Part shown: one piece after another, positions 1 through 13,734 of the stretch
Numbering within the stretch: the first letter of the stretch is position 1
Layout: the number at the start of each line of letters is the position of its first letter
Source of the DNA: Paraspadella gotoi
Lineage: Eukaryota > Chaetognatha
Direction of reading: 5' to 3'
Assembly (NCBI GenBank): GCA_051294375.1
Contig: CM119271.1
Coordinates: 800,721 to 864,720 of the forward strand
DNA length: 64,000 nt
Notes under the pieces: model-generated
What the model was told of the DNA's origin: nothing
Database searches by the model: none
Seen by the model: only the letters and a program-made list of their open reading frames with translations
Made by a program: the position numbers and the translations under genes

Positions 1-1400
1 TGGGATAATGAATCGGTCATCCGATTTAAAAGTTCCCGCGTTTCCAATGACCAATTTAAACCTGGCGTATTTCCCCTCCCTCCTCATTTTGGCACGAGAT
101 TGCAAATCGTGTCAAGGGAGAGCGTCCCACCCCCCACCCATTCCACTTTCCCGCGTATCTGATCGGCATTGTTTGGTTTTTCGGGTCTCAAATTTCGGAC
201 GCGCAACACAATAGACCAGGATCACTCAGATCCTTACGTTCCCTGGGTGGAACTGCCCATGGTCCATCTTTGTCCTCTACATTTCGTCCCATCTCTGAGA
301 GTCTTCGTGTCCACTGTCTCCGAAAATTTTCACACTCCCGCGCTCCGTTCTTGGCTCCATTTTCCCCCGGAGCGAATTTCGGGTTTCATGAAGTTTTCAG
401 CAATCCCTCTCCGCTGTTTTCCCGATTCTCCTTTTCTCGACGGTCAGACAGTCGTTTTACGAAGGGGCCATATCATTGTTCTTTTCTGTCATGAATTCCC
501 TTGGTAAACCGACTACATCCTTTTTCCCCTCCATCCGCAACAAATACATGATGTATCCCTTGCCAAGCGCGCGTCTTCCCACAAACTGCGCATCTTCTCT
601 CCCCTCCCCCCACTCAAACTTCGTGTCGCAACTTCGACCGGAGCTATTGAGAAATAAAAACATAACAGGCTTGACCGCAGAGTCTTTCAACGCCGCGTGC
701 GGCCCCACCCCCACCCCCACCCTTTCCCTAAGCGTTTACCCGCAATGCCGATCCCGCAGCGAGAAATTGAAATTATAAAAAAAAAAAAAAAAAAAACCTT
801 TATCATCTCGCTATCAGAGCACGCGGTGGTTACTGTTTCGCTGGTTCAACGCTGTTCGAGGGCCCGAATTTAACGTTAACTCGCTGGGTGGTTATTCTTC
901 GCCATTTTAAAATGGTCGCTATCCCATTATCAGTGAATGAAACGCGACCCAAAAAAAAAAAACTCTAGCCATGACTTCTGTTGTTTCAGATCTCGGACTC
1001 GGGAGTTTTTTGCTTTTCTTTCCACGCCCTCTCTATCGTTTTTTACCCCTTTTCATCACTCCGGTTCAGTAAATAACAACAAACAGCAGCCAGAGCATTC
1101 CACAACTTCCGTCCAATTTTGCGGACTGTGAAAAAGAAAAACCCGGCTTCTCTTTCTTCCTGAAAAAGAAATTGCTCTCGTAGGTGCAAATGGCCTTAAT
1201 TTTGTCATGCCGACAGACATAGTGTTTACTAAAAAAATTTTGATTTTTGCATTCCTGCAATATTCTCAATGTTTTTTGGGAAAACCTGCAATATATAGCT
1301 ATACTCTTCTCCCAACGGTAGCATGACAATCTGGAAAGCACTGCCATCCCAGCGAACATCGCCATCCCTTAACCCCTTCCCTAATACACGCTACAATTTC
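1..1400. other. No supportable gene; moderately GC-rich, CT-biased DNA
   Basis: Short open frames overlap on both strands, and none has a recognisable domain or convincing splice context. An A-run lies at 777-796. Composition differs from the AT-rich DNA to the right, so 5' sequence of a gene outside the window is possible. Confidence 0.3.
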
Positions 1401-4400
1401 CGAGTCCTTTGATAAAAAAAAAGTGGACTAGTCTACGAGCCGATACAGTAAGATCTCCCAAAAAAGGCTTGCCGCCTCATTACAAAAAAAAGTTATCAAT
1501 CTCAAATTACAAATCGTGCCACGCGTCTCAAGTTCACCCATATAAAAAAAAAATACAATGAGAATTGAAGTCAAAATCTCCCACACTGGCATTTATGCTT
1601 AAGAAATTTTACAAGTATTTGTGGACAAGATCTCTGAAGAAAAAATACGAGCATGCCAAAGTCATCCTTGCTTTGTAGGAGCGAACACTGATAAATCGCT
1701 CCTTCGTCGATATTCCCACCCCCTGCCCTTACCTCCTTTACCAAGTCTCGAAATAGAGAGAGCAAAGAGCGCAAATAAGAGAAATTAAAAGAATTTGGGT
1801 ACTTCGTTATTATATTATTACTTACGTCGCTGTGGAAAAAAAAAGAATGAAATATTATCGTCGTATCGCTTCTTTTTTTTTTTAATTAAACGTTCGCTTC
1901 ATTTTTTAAAAATTGAAATTGATATTTGCCAAAATGATATTAAATGTGCTTGCTGCCACTTCATTGTTGAGCGTGATATGAAATCATATCATGTATTTTT
2001 CATATAAAAAAAACTATTCCTCAATTGTTCGCGTAATAATAATAATAACAATGACCAAACTAGTCTTCGGTTATCTCGCTTTTTAACTTGATTACCGATA
2101 TGGCCTGACATTTCCGTTATTTAATTTCACGATTAATCCTCTTTCTCTCTATCATTTCCCATGAAAACCAACAAAAAAGGACTAATAAAAAATTTTGAGC
2201 CGTTAATTACACGATTGGTGCATGGTAAAATTGGTAAATGTCCACCATGTATCGGTACCAAAAGAAAACATAAAAAGGTGGTTATCGAATATTTTTCTTT
2301 TCCAGGCTTAGTGCCGTTAGCGGTATAAAAAGACTCAAAAAGAGAATTTGCCGAAATCTTCATCCTGATTTTTGGCTAATAATCCCCACCTCCCATTTTT
2401 TAACAATGTCGTCAAAAACTGCCTTACTTTTAAAAAAAAAACTATTTCCTTTTGAGTTTCTAAACCGGGTTTTTGGCAGTGATTTGTTCACCAGAAGTAT
2501 TTCGCAATTGTATTTTGTAATGTTATTGCATGATATCACGTCAGTTTTTTTCTCTGGTATTAAGCTAAACCACCTTTTTTCCTAATTGCGATCTCTTTGA
2601 CCATCCGTGTCAAGATTTTTATAATGTGGAATATTTGGAATGCAATTGCAACTATGGTAGATTTTTTTCACCTTAATTTTCAGTTACAAGCGCTAGACAT
2701 AGTAAGCACACGTCAGGCTGTCTTGTAGTTCAATGTTTTGTTTTGTTTTTGTTTTTTCTAATCAGTGTTTTATTTCCAGTCAAGTTATAGCGCCTTTCTC
2801 GTTGGACTGCAATTGGGAGGCGCATGTATTACGAGTTGCCCTTCCATTATTGACTATTCTTACACTATTTCTGTCTTTCTTCGTATATTAATTTAAAATA
2901 GGTGATTTATACAAATATTAATACTAATACTGTGAATATCATCAGTTAATCAAAAATGTTTTTCGTAAAAAAACTACTTAAAGATGACCGCATCAACAAT
3001 GTCTGCGGTAAATTTTATTCACTCAACACGTGAAGACAAAGGTTGTTTAGTCTTAGATAATTTTAACTTGTATAATGAGGTGATATACTCACTTTAGTCC
3101 GCATTGATTAGTGATTATTGCGACGAAAAGCCAAAAATTGATATAAAAAAAATTAAAAAAAGCTTTTCTATTGCATGTATCATACTCGGTATAGGATTGA
3201 AGTACAGTTAATAAGTTGATTCTCAATTCCAGAGGTGCTTGCTATTGAGATAGATTTGTCCGTTGAATTTTTTTTCAAGTTTGAACGGATTGGCCGGATC
3301 CAAGAATCCGAGAGCCTTCCTTCGTGCGTCATGTTCTCATCATTATATTTCTGATGAAAAATGCTCTAAATTGTTCTTTACAACAAAAAACAAAAAAATT
3401 TAAAAAAATCTATAAAAACAAAAAAAAAAAAAAAAATCCAGAAAATCACCCAAAAAAATTACAAAAAGAAAAACAATCATTCTGGTCTCATTTATGAAGA
3501 AATTTTATTAATTGTACTGTTAGTTATCAACATTGTCTTGTTGACTGCACTTTGAACACCGTTTTTTACTTTGGTCCCTCTAATTCTTTCATTGATGTTC
3601 ATTTTAAATCTTGTCTTGACTCTTCTATACCATTGTTTGAGTTTCACTCGTTTTCTATTGTCTTTTTCCATCCACCTTAAATTTTATCTGATGATGTCAG
3701 ATTCAATCGCATTGCTGTGGTATCGTAGCATAAATTCTTTGCTGCAAACTATTTCCTCTTACGTCAGAGCAGCCGAGTATGTCTAGCATTTAAAAAACTG
3801 TATTTAAAAAAAATTGCCTGGCATTGTAAAGTTTTTGAAAGCTGTCTAGCCTAGAGTCTTGTGATAATAACAACGAATAATACTTTGAAATATTTTAAAA
3901 AAATATTTAATTTAACAGATTTTAGTACTGTTCTTTGCTATTATGAATGTTGAACAAGAGTCAAGGCGTAGTGGCCGGATTAACCAAACTAAGCGTGGTA
4001 ACTCCGATAGTCTGAACGGAAGACTAAACAAATTGTGAAAAATTATTGAATAAAAATATTTAGCTGTATTGAAATTACGATTTAAAAGATATTCTCCCCA
4101 AAAAAAAACTTTCTTGACCAGTTAGCAAAGTTTAATGCCGATTTAAATTTTATTTACGTAGAATTATTTTGACCCGCAGATGATTGGTTAACTATGCTCA
4201 ATTTGACAATTATATATTATCTGCCAAGTTTTGTCGCAGCTTGACCATCAAATCTAATTTGAATGGGCAATAGTGTAGAGAGCTGCTATTGTATGCTAAT
4301 CTCATTTAATCAATCCAATAATTGTAAAGTTTAACGATGTACAATAAATATTCTTCCTTATCACTTCAGAATATTATTCGACTTTATTTTTAATTTTATT

Positions 4401-5370
4401 ATTTCTCGTACGCCACTACAGTTAATATTTCCTCATTATAAGATAAAGATAGCTTGAAATTGTAGTTAATATAGCTTATATATATTATGGGGGATTATGA
4501 TGAAAATTTAGTTACTAGTACAACTATTACTACTGCACAAGTGTAAAAGTTAGCAATTTATTCAAAAGTTAGATTGTCACGGTTTCGAATAAACCAGATT
4601 TGATCTCTGAATATCAATAACTAATATTGGTTTTTTAAAATTACTTAATTTTTTAATATTAAACAAATTAAAGCAAAATTTCAAATCGTATAATATTTAT
4701 TATTTTTATAAAGCTTAATATATATTTTAATGATAAAAAATAACCCTTATCCTTTGTTTGGACATGTTTAATATCAGTAGTACTTTTGTGGTAGCTTCTC
4801 TACCATTTTCCTTCAATCGTGAATTGCAAATAAGTTAAGAGCTACATGATTGATATTTTCTCGTTATTATTTAACTCAAGGTTAGGGTTCTTTTAAACCT
4901 TTTTATCAGAAAAAAATAAACTGCAATATAATTATATATTTGAACATTTAGCACAAATTAAAAAAATTGTTTAAGATTAAAACTAACTTCTTGTTAACTT
5001 CTATTATAAAATTTGTAAAGCCATTATTAGACCGAGAAGCTAAACTCGGATTTTCAAAAAACCTTGCAGATATGATCACACTGACATATAATGCTAATTC
5101 GAACCTCGACTGACGAGTACTCTATGCTCAAAAGGTTAGTACACTGGACCAGCTTACTCGAATATGCAAATGAGATAAACGAGTCACGAGAAACCAGTAT
5201 GAAAGAAAAATGTATTTTAATTATTAAATAATACTCGCTTTTTTATTAAAATACTTTAAACAATAATAACAACTCATTTTAATATTTGTTGGTTATAAGT
5301 ATGTGAAGTATTGCCGTATTTGTCTATCATTATCATTCTAAAAACAACAATTACATCGGTGATGAGGAAA
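1400..5370. other. AT-rich DNA, no gene seen
   Basis: Long A and T runs; the longest frames are below 75 codons without domain features. It holds one decayed hammerhead (4769-4790). Otherwise featureless to my reading. Confidence 0.5.
4769..4790 (-). ncRNA. Stem-II-deleted hammerhead remnant
   Basis: Minus strand: CTACTGATATTAAACATGTCC. CUGAU is joined almost directly to AAACAUGUCC, the same type of internal deletion seen at 19762-19790. Family marker only. Confidence 0.3.
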
Positions 5371-5389
5371 TTGCTACAGTCCACTAAGG

Positions 5390-6010
5390 ATGGCTCGTCG
5401 GACTAAATCCAAGTCCACTTTGAAGAAGAGTTTCTCTAAATATCTCGGTGGCATTTTGTGGAAGGTATAGTGTCGGGTCGCCGTGAAGTTGTCGATATCT
5501 TTCTCGCCCGCCGCACTGACGCGAATCAAAATTTCTACAAACGAACGACAAGTCCACAAAAGATGCCGAAAGGGGATCCCGCTGAAGAAAAGAAAAAAGA
5601 TCTCTTCAGTTGACGACGCGTTCCTACTGGACCTGGAGGATGTCCACGCCCTCGACATTCTTTCGTCAGATGACAACGCTTCACCGCGCAAGAAAAGATT
5701 TCTTTTCTGTTCTTCTATTGGATGCCGAGATTCGAAATTCATCGCGGAAGTTAGGATGCTCTCATTGCATTTAAATTGAATGGGAATGAACCATCGGCGG
5801 CCCACTGCGGCCAAAGGATCGCCGAGCTCCGTAAGATTTCATCAAATATCCTGTCATTGTATCGAGGTTGACAACGAGCTGCTCAGACGCGAGATTCAGC
5901 GACATTTCGACGCCGATTTTTTTGCCGATGCCATCGACGAGGTCTCTACCAACGTGCGAGATAACTTTATGGAGCAAATTCAGTCGACGATGCGTTTCAT
6001 CAGCGGGTAA
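5390..6010 (+). pseudogene. Broken coding-like segment, unknown product
   Basis: GC-richer island in AT-rich DNA. Starting at ATG 5390 (MARRTKSKSTLKKSF...), one frame is open to 5779 apart from a TAG near 5468. It includes an acidic, protein-like stretch (VDDAFLLDLEDVHALD) and basic stretches. A second frame from about 5780 to 6010 ends RFISG-stop (EVDNELLRREIQRHFDAD...). Frames shift between blocks, so this is either a frameshifted pseudogene or exons whose splicing I could not resolve. A 146-codon frame on the other strand covers the same DNA but reads less like a protein. No family recognised. Confidence 0.35.
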
Positions 6011-6284
6011 TAGAGCGGAAAAGAATAGTGAAGCTTATTTCCATCGAGATTTCTCTCGATAGCAATATTTGACGCCGGAGATTCACAAAAAAAAGTTTAA
6101 AAATTTCATATTTTTACTTTAAAAAAAAAATTCGAGTTTCCATTGCTGAAAACGAAAATTAAATCTTCATATATGTCAAACTCAAACAAATTTATAGAAT
6201 CGTATATTTAATAAATTATAATAATAATATATTAAACAAAGTTTAAAAAATATTTTCATCAACGATTTTTATTTAACGATATAT

Positions 6285-6313
6285 GGACATGATTGATTTA
6301 TTGAGTCTATAGC
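6285..6313 (-). ncRNA. Degenerate hammerhead remnant
   Basis: Minus strand reads GACTCAATAAATCAATCATGTCC, which aligns with the 3' half of the 27482 motif after a small deletion. It is followed by a GA-rich module (6350-6510) like that in the 13.3 kb element. Only useful as a family marker. Confidence 0.35.
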
Positions 6314-6346
6314 GTAATAATTCATTTACAATATTGTGTAAAATTA

Positions 6347-6395
<49 letters not shown>

Positions 6396-6514
6396 AGAGA
6401 GAGGGCAAAAAGTTTCCAACACAGAGATAGTGGTTAAAGAATGAGTACAGTTTAAGTTGAGGTCAGATCATTGGTGAAAGAGAGAGAGAGAGAGAGAGAG
6501 AGAGTGTGAAATAT

Positions 6515-6865
6515 TATGCCTCGCCTCAGTTACTTTTATTCTTCTTCTAAGCCGAATTAGTATTTTTGACCGTACTTAGTTGTCCTCCGAATCGCAAATC
6601 TGATATTTCGTCGTGTCTTGTTGTCAGTCTCTGAGTCATAATTTGGAGAGACTCAAAGGCAGTATTTAGTTCGTTTTTTGCCTATTTCAAAGTAGCATCG
6701 CCCGTCCTCAACGAGTTTTACAGGACTTTTTTATGTATATTTGAAGTAAAATACAAGTTTCTAGACCTTTATCTCCACTTTTTATTCACCATTTCCTCGA
6801 GATTCAGCGAAAAAGATTCATTCAATCCTACGTCAGACTTTCAAGGGACGGACGAGGCCGCGAAC
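6515..6865 (+). repeat. Dispersed repeat (copy 1)
   Basis: GGCATAATATTTC-type start (reverse), AGTACGGTCAAAAATA, AAGTAGCATCGCCCGTCC and CCTACGTCAGACTTTCAAGG recur inverted at 32735-33890. Not coding. Confidence 0.7.
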
Positions 6866-7249
6866 GCACGAGATCACGAGCGTGAAATATAAAGGATATT
6901 TCACAGAGAGAGAAAAACAAGAGAGACAAAATAATGCATTGTGCAATGTACAACAAGGAATAAGTTTAAACTAATAATATATAATATTATTATAGGTAAA
7001 ATTCGAAATCAAATTTATAAAAATTTCGCCGCGATTTACCCGCATTATAAACTAATATCAAATGTTCATATACTTGAAAATTCACCTCTGTAATACGAAA
7101 TTCTCCAAGTTCATACGTCTTGCCTTGTCTTGCAATATCTATATCATACAATAATTTCATAAAATAACTGTATTAATCCTTTCAGCTTCGTTGAGTTTAG
7201 AGATTTAAACAAAGTTTGAAAATAATTTCATCAACGATTTTAAAAATGA

Positions 7250-7266
7250 AGAGTCGAAACATGTCC
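7250..7266 (+). ncRNA. Half hammerhead (GAGTCGAAACATGTCC)
   Basis: Plus-strand stem II 3' strand, GAAA, palindromic stem III and GUC are intact, but no CUGAUGA precedes it. The 45 bp upstream (AAACAAAGTTTGAAAATAAT...) matches 6233-6290, so the two loci share one element family in which the hammerhead half lies in opposite orientation. Confidence 0.4.
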
Positions 7267-7922
7267 TTACAAAACTTTAAAAATGAAATATTCAAACTTT
7301 ATTTTTAAATGTTGGACACAGGCTTTTAGAAATCCAATTTTGGGGAAAAAATCTTAATGTGAGGTCGAAATGCCAGTTTAGTCGAAATCGCTTTGAACTA
7401 CCTGGCTGAACGGGCATTTCCAATTTTTCCACAATTTTTTAAAACGTTTATAATCATTATTCTATTTAAATTATTTTTTTAAAATAAAGAAAAAGTAAAT
7501 ACACTTTTATCTATATTAACTTTATATTAATCATTAATTTGAAATAACCATTTTAAAAAACAGGCCAGCAAGTAGCATTTTCTGCCTGTTTTGACTTTAT
7601 CAATCACTTTAAAGGTAAAGTTCAATCAAGATTGTATAAAAATGTATAAAATATATATTGTAATAAAAACTATTTGCTTCATTTAAAGATAGGTTAAAAA
7701 CTTTTTAAATTTTTATTTATTTATTTATTAATTATATTTTCAAGTAAATGATTACTGAAAACATCCAATCGTTTTTTTATTTTTAAAAAGACCAATAAAC
7801 AAGTAATTTTGGTTTATTAAACACAATGCAAAGAGAAAAACTATTGTTTATGTTTTAATAAAAAATTATTAGAGGAAAACGCAAATTTTTTTGAGTCTTT
7901 AACAACATTATTTTTTTTATAA

Positions 7923-7966
7923 ATGGACAAGTGGTTCGACTCTTAGTTTTCGAGTCTTTCATCAGC
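7923..7966 (-). ncRNA. Hammerhead ribozyme motif, partly decayed
   Basis: Minus strand: CUGAUGA, AA, stem II GACUC-(GAAAACUAA)-GAGUC with five perfect pairs, GAA, then CCACUUGUC. Stem I is strong (AAUG/CAUU plus a U-run/A-run). The expected GAAA ACAUGU is mutated to GAACCACUUGU, so activity is doubtful. It is followed on the right by the GA-rich module shared with 13380-13640. Confidence 0.6.
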
Positions 7967-8344
7967 ATTAAAAAAGATTACATTTCACAAACTTTTTATA
8001 TTTGTTTAAAGGGACGAGAGAGAAGGAGGAGATATTGAGGGAGAGAGGAGAGAGTTCTCAACAAAGAAATTGAGTAAAGGACAGTGGTCAATTTAGGCAC
8101 AGAGTGAGAAAAGTGAGGGAAGGAGGAGACGTGAAGTACATTTGAAATAGGTTAAAAAGAAAGAGAGAGAGAGATGACTAATCATTTGCAATGTACAACA
8201 GTGAATAGAAGTGAAAACGAAAGTAACAAATTAATTAATAAATAAATGTTTGTGAGATTTGGGTTTAATAGGTAAGAATGAAATATGAAAAGGAAGAATA
8301 AAGTTTGGAGGATAGCTAAGTAAGTTTTAAAGAAAAATAGATAA

Positions 8345-8760
8345 AGAGCTCAAAATGAGCTTGGTCCCCTGGCCGGGCCATGAGGGACATACCGATTGCT
8401 CGGTGTATTTGGCCTGTAAGGCTGAGAGGATATTGTGGTGTGGATTGGTTTCGCTGGTCTGGCAAAATCCGGCTTGGAACATGCCAAGTGCACTCGCTAT
8501 ATCTCTCGGCCTATAGGTCTGCCGAAGGCCTCTCTTCTCACATTGACAGCGGCAAGTTTTCTGTTCCGGCCCGTTTGAAACGGGAATAAGATCCCCCTCC
8601 TTGGCAGCCCGTGTTTTTGGGCGCGCTCACACGAAAGAGTTGTGCCAAGTTGCCGCAGCCCAGAGAGCTCAATCATTGCCTGCTAGAGTCCCGCCTACCC
8701 GTTGAGTGGGACGGGGAACAACCCGGCGCTGAGGTGGCGTGCTGCTCCCCACAGTTTTGA
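8345..8760. repeat. GC-richer module beginning with a GAGCTCAAAATGAGCT hairpin
   Basis: Starts with the palindromic GAGCTC-AAA-TGAGCT and continues with GC-rich sequence unlike the AT-rich surroundings. The same start (with CCCC following) occurs at 13885, again directly next to a hammerhead element. No tRNA boxes or convincing ORF found. Probably part of, or a habitual neighbour to, the hammerhead element. Confidence 0.4.
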
Positions 8761-8769
8761 TTAGCGGAA

Positions 8770-11700
8770 TATATCTTGAGGAGTTCGAATCGTCCTCCAC
8801 ACGGTTCAAAGAGGTTCCGAGGTTTGATGATTACTTTCGTTTTCACTTCATCATTTTAACATGCCCAAATATGATCTCTCTCTCTCTCTCTCTCTTTCTT
8901 TTTCAATCAATCTCATTTACTCACCTCTCCTTCCTTCCTACTTTCTCCTGTCCTAAACTGATCATCCAACTTGAAATGTTATTCACAATTTTATCTTTAA
9001 ATTAAATTTCTTTAATAAATTAAAAAATAAACTCGTGAAAATCTGTGAATACAGTTTTTCATCAGTACTAATAAAAAGTTATGGGAGACATGGTGAAAGG
9101 AAACCATTCCATCTCTCTCACTCTCTCTCCTCTTTTTTTTCTCTCATAACATGTCTCCAAAAATTTTTAATTTATGCTGATTGTGATTTGATTATGAAGA
9201 TATGACTTCCGCGAAACATGTCATAATTTCAAATATGAAGATAATAAAACTTTACAATTGCCAAAACAAACCAACGGACATGTACTTATCTGAATTAATG
9301 TTTGCAAATATAGTGATTACATCTAGTTAAAAATCAGAATAAAATTTTTAACAAATTTTAAAAACCCTATTTTTTAATGAGGTAATTAGTCTCGTTTCAG
9401 GGCTAAGAAAGAAAAAATATTAAATGTACAATCATTAATTGTACTTTAAGAGACTGGGTTAATAAAAAGAATAAAAAACTAATTAAATTTGTTTATTTTC
9501 ATTAGATATTATATAATACTACAAAAATTATGGGAAATCTAAAAAAACTAAAAATGCTCCATTCAGGCCTGGTAGTCCAAGCGATATCGTAGGTTGCGAC
9601 GGTTTTTGACTCACCATCAGGAGTTCCCTACCCCAATTAGTATAGTTAGCCTGTCCCAACAGTAAAAATGCAAGCTTTAATATTTTTTTGAAATGTTTTA
9701 ATGTCCGTACATAAACTTGTTTAAATAATAATCATTCTAAAACACGGACTGTTACAATTAATCACAGAAAAAATATGGAAGAAATACGGAAGATGAAAAA
9801 AAATCCCGAATGATCACGATAGAGAGACGACGAGACGAAAGTCAATATCTCTCTTATCTTTTGGTCGTCTGGACTTTACATTTATTAAACAAAACTTATT
9901 GCAATGTTAAAGAATATGAGTATGTAAATATAATTTACAAATAAATATTAAGCAGAATTATGAGGTATTAAGAAAACTTATAAAGTTTGGATGATATATT
10001 TACCAAAAGAAAAACCAGATTAAGTTCATTTCGATAAAACAGATCACTTTAATTTCAAAAACGCCTTTAATTACAATTTATAAAAGTTTTTTAATAGAAA
10101 TTTTTTTTCTGAAATAGAAAATTAATTTTTGTTAACAGTTGAAAAAATCTAAAGGAAAAATCCAGGTGTCTTCACTGAAAAAATCATACAAAAGAACAGT
10201 TTCTAGATCCGAAGACTCGTATTTAGGAAATTAGCATATTTTGAGAAAGCCGTTTTTTTTGTAACTACCTTTACGCTTAATTTCAGTCAATTTTGCCTAT
10301 CTTATAAAAACTTTTATTGCTTTGTGAATAATCATGCCAGGTTTTTGATTTAACTCGATGTACTTCCATAGTTAGATTTTGGGTCTACCATTATAAAATG
10401 AATCCATTCATATACTTAAGCATCTTGCCCCTGATACTGGACAGTAGAGTGATGTAAAAATGATACAATTTTAAAAAATAAGATTTAGCATATAAAACAT
10501 AAAAATAAAAACTAAGAAAAATACTTTGGTAAATTTATTTTTTAATTGTATACATTTGTTGGCACCAGTGAGCTATATTTATATATAGTATTAAGTATAT
10601 AAAATTTCTAATTCTTAAATTTTAAGATCGAATTTGGATTCCTTGCAAAAAGTTAACATAAGAAAGTATAATTCTTTTTGAAAAATTATTTCATTAAGTT
10701 GGTTAAAAATGTAAAAAACTATATTTAAGACGCCGATTTTCAATTTTCCGTTTAAAAATATAGTTTTTTATAATTTTAATTTTTAACCTACTTAATAACA
10801 TAATTTTTGAAAAAGATTTATATTTTCTTTAATCAACTTTTAACGAGGAATCTGAATCTGTTCTCAGAATTAAAAAAAAAATATTAAAATTTTGACATTA
10901 TATAAGGGTAGTACTATATATAAAATAAGCTGACTGGGCTATTAGGGGTAGCCCCACTCAATGGAGTGAATCAAAAATTTAGAATGATTGTATGCTCAAA
11001 CGAAAATTTATACATATTTAAGTATACTTTCAATGGACAAAACATTTTTTATGGGGCTTTATACCCAAATAATTAATTTTTTAATATTTATTTATAAATA
11101 AGAAAGGCCAAAATTTTTTTAATAATTTTTAAATTTTAAGACAAGATTCAGATAGCTTATAAAAATTTGTTTGCACAAAGTATATTTTTTTTTTAAATAT
11201 TTTCATGATAAGTGAGTCAAAAATAAGAAAAACCGTAAAGAATATCATCATCATCTTTCGATGATTTTCAGTTTTTTTATATTTACACATCTAGGAGAAA
11301 AAAACCATTTGTTTTTATCAACGAATTGTTTTATAAAACAATTCGTTGATAAAAACAAATTTTTTTCTTTTAAATTTCAAAATGCAACGAAATTGATAGT
11401 TTATACACAATATTTATACATCGAAAACGTAAGAATTTTTAAAAGCTGTAATTATATTTTTTGTTTAACTTTTAATGCTCTATCAGAAAACATCAAAAAA
11501 TTTTAAGATTTCAAAAAAAAAATTTTATAATGTTAAAAAAGACAAGTAATATTTAATATATTAATCAAGACGTATAATATAAATTTTTTAAAAAAATGAT
11601 TGCTTAAATATTTAGTCAAGACAACTAAAAATACTTAGCTAATAGTCGAAATTTTATATTATCTCTGGAGTTGGTCCCTACTACTATATTTTTAAAAAAA

Positions 11701-12990
11701 TAAAAAAAACTACAGATTAATATTTATTAATGTGATAGTTTTCAAGATATAACTGCTAAATTTTGATTCCAAACTTTCACTTCACCCTACTGGACAGGTT
11801 ATTTTGGCATAAGGCCTTCTCCCTCTAAAAAGACTATTTTAAATGTAAACTAAAAAGGATTAAATATTTTTAATATATTTTTTAATGTATTAATAATTTA
11901 TATAAATGTTAATAAATAATAATGCATATTTATATCAAATTAATTTGAGTATTTAATTACTATTTTCTAATAAAATTAAGGTTTTACACTTTTTATCGTC
12001 GCAATCGCTTTGCGTTTGCGACGATCGAGTAACGCTTTTGGGCATAAGTGGCGTAGTCGTTGTCGTCGGCGTTCCAAATTATAGATCGCCTTTTTTTAAT
12101 GATAATTGGGTGTATGAAGCTGAAAATTTATATACGGCTTCTCATAATCGATGTGCTTAAAATTGAGTCAGGACAGTTATTTTAACAAAACAAACAAATT
12201 TTCTCTCTTTTATTTTTATATCTCTCTCTCTTTTCTCTTTTAATTATAAGTCTCTCTCCCTCTCTCTTTTCCCTAGTCACTGATTCATAGGGAAAAAAAG
12301 AGTTGCAGCTGGTTCTGCAGGGGCTTATTCTTTTTCTCTCTTTTCTCCTGCTGCAACTTTAATTTTCCTCGGTACTTTATTATTTTTTTTATTTGACAAT
12401 CGCAAAATATAATTTTTCTTTCTGTTTATAAATTTTTTTTCTCAAATTTTATTTTTTTAGTATCAAAATTTTTCGTCAATCCAGATTTTTCTTATACGAT
12501 TGCGACATCCTTATGATTTTAAGATTTTTTATAACCCGTTTTATTAGTGTATCAAGATGGATTTAGATTTTCACAAACGTTTACACAAGTGATCACACAT
12601 ATAAATACTTTAATTTAAAACACCTTTTATTCGATTTGAAATTCTCAACATGAGAGATCCCGGTCGATTTTTATCTGGCTCCTAAATTATGCAAATTAGC
12701 TTAAGATCGAAATTGTCAGATAACGATGACTCTCTTTATTCGCGTAATTTTAAACGTTTTATTGTTGTAATATTATAAATAATTAAATATTTAAGTTTTT
12801 AGAATATATATTATAGATTCAATTTTGACCGGGAGAAATGTTCGTAGACCTCAACGGAGCATGTCTATCGATTCGTCTTTTTATGGGCTATCTATTGGTG
12901 TAGTTTTTAAGTGTTTAAAAATATGTTCTAGGGTGTTACAAAAGCGTTAAAGTCACGTGACTGGCGCCAAAAACATAATTTCATGACTAA
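8770..12990. other. AT-rich DNA with repeat fragments, no gene seen
   Basis: Contains the 54-bp palindrome (11307-11360) and a repeat at about 12110-12545 whose inverted relatives lie at 61715-61850 (GTCGTCGCAATCGCATAAG) and 45690-45740. A short CAGGCCTGG/GGGCCC-containing repeat (9555-9650) resembles 7330-7420 and 17360-17450. No coding region supported. Confidence 0.5.
11307..11360. repeat. Perfect 54-bp palindrome
   Basis: Two 27-bp arms (ATTTGTTTTTATCAACGAAT... and its exact reverse complement) meet with no spacer at 11333/11334. The arm sequence TATCAACGAA resembles the foldback arms elsewhere in the window. Probably a collapsed foldback element. Confidence 0.9.
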
Positions 12991-13340
12991 GTTGGTAATT
13001 TTTTTTTTATTTACATTAAAACATAGTTGGAAACAGATTTAGAATTAGAAAATGACTTGCTGAAGCTATTTATAATATTGCTTTTTAATAATTTGTTTTT
13101 AAATATTTATAATAATAACCGGAAGTTTTTGTCTAGAATTTGATTAAACCAAATGGTTCGCTGAATTGCATATCTACCGGAGGATACTCTGCTTTTCTGA
13201 ATTGCTTTTACTTACACCACTAGTTTAGTAAATACATATAGGTTAAAAACAAGTTTAAATAAATTTTTGGCTCTTTTAAAATTATTTTTTTAGTAGAAGA
13301 GACGAAAAAGTTTTTACTACAATGATTTATTTTATTCAAT

Positions 13341-13377
13341 GGACATGTTTCGAACTTTTGTACAAGTCTTCATCAGC
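13341..13377 (-). ncRNA. Hammerhead ribozyme motif, second tandem copy
   Basis: Minus strand: CUGAUGA, A, stem II GACUU-GUACAA-AAGUUC (partly mismatched), GAAA, CAUGUC and cleavage triplet GUC. Predicted cleavage is between 13342 and 13341. It is in the same orientation as the hammerhead at 13735-13772, 394 nt away. The sequence 3' of both motifs is similar (AAUAAAA..., then AAAAACU...UUUUUCGUC), showing the two are direct-repeat copies. Confidence 0.68.
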
Positions 13378-13734
13378 AAATATCAGTTTTAAATATTGGG
13401 AAAATGTTTGTGTTAAAGAAGAGTGTGTGTGTGTGAGAGAGAGAGAGAGAATGAGAGAGAGAAAAACAAAGTTTTCCAACAAAATGGAAAGAAAGAATAG
13501 TGGTCAGAGGTGAGGACAGGTTGAAGGTAAGGGCAGAATGAGTGAGTTGTGAAGAAGAAGTGAAAATGGTCAATTGAGAGAGAGAGACAATTAGATAGTA
13601 AAATAACAATACATTAGTGCAATGTACAACAATGATATAAAGTTTTTAAAACTGAATAGCGGTTTTTAACAATTAACTAGACGAAAAACACTTTTTTTTA
13701 GTTTTTCACAACGAATTTTTATTTGTATAGTTGC

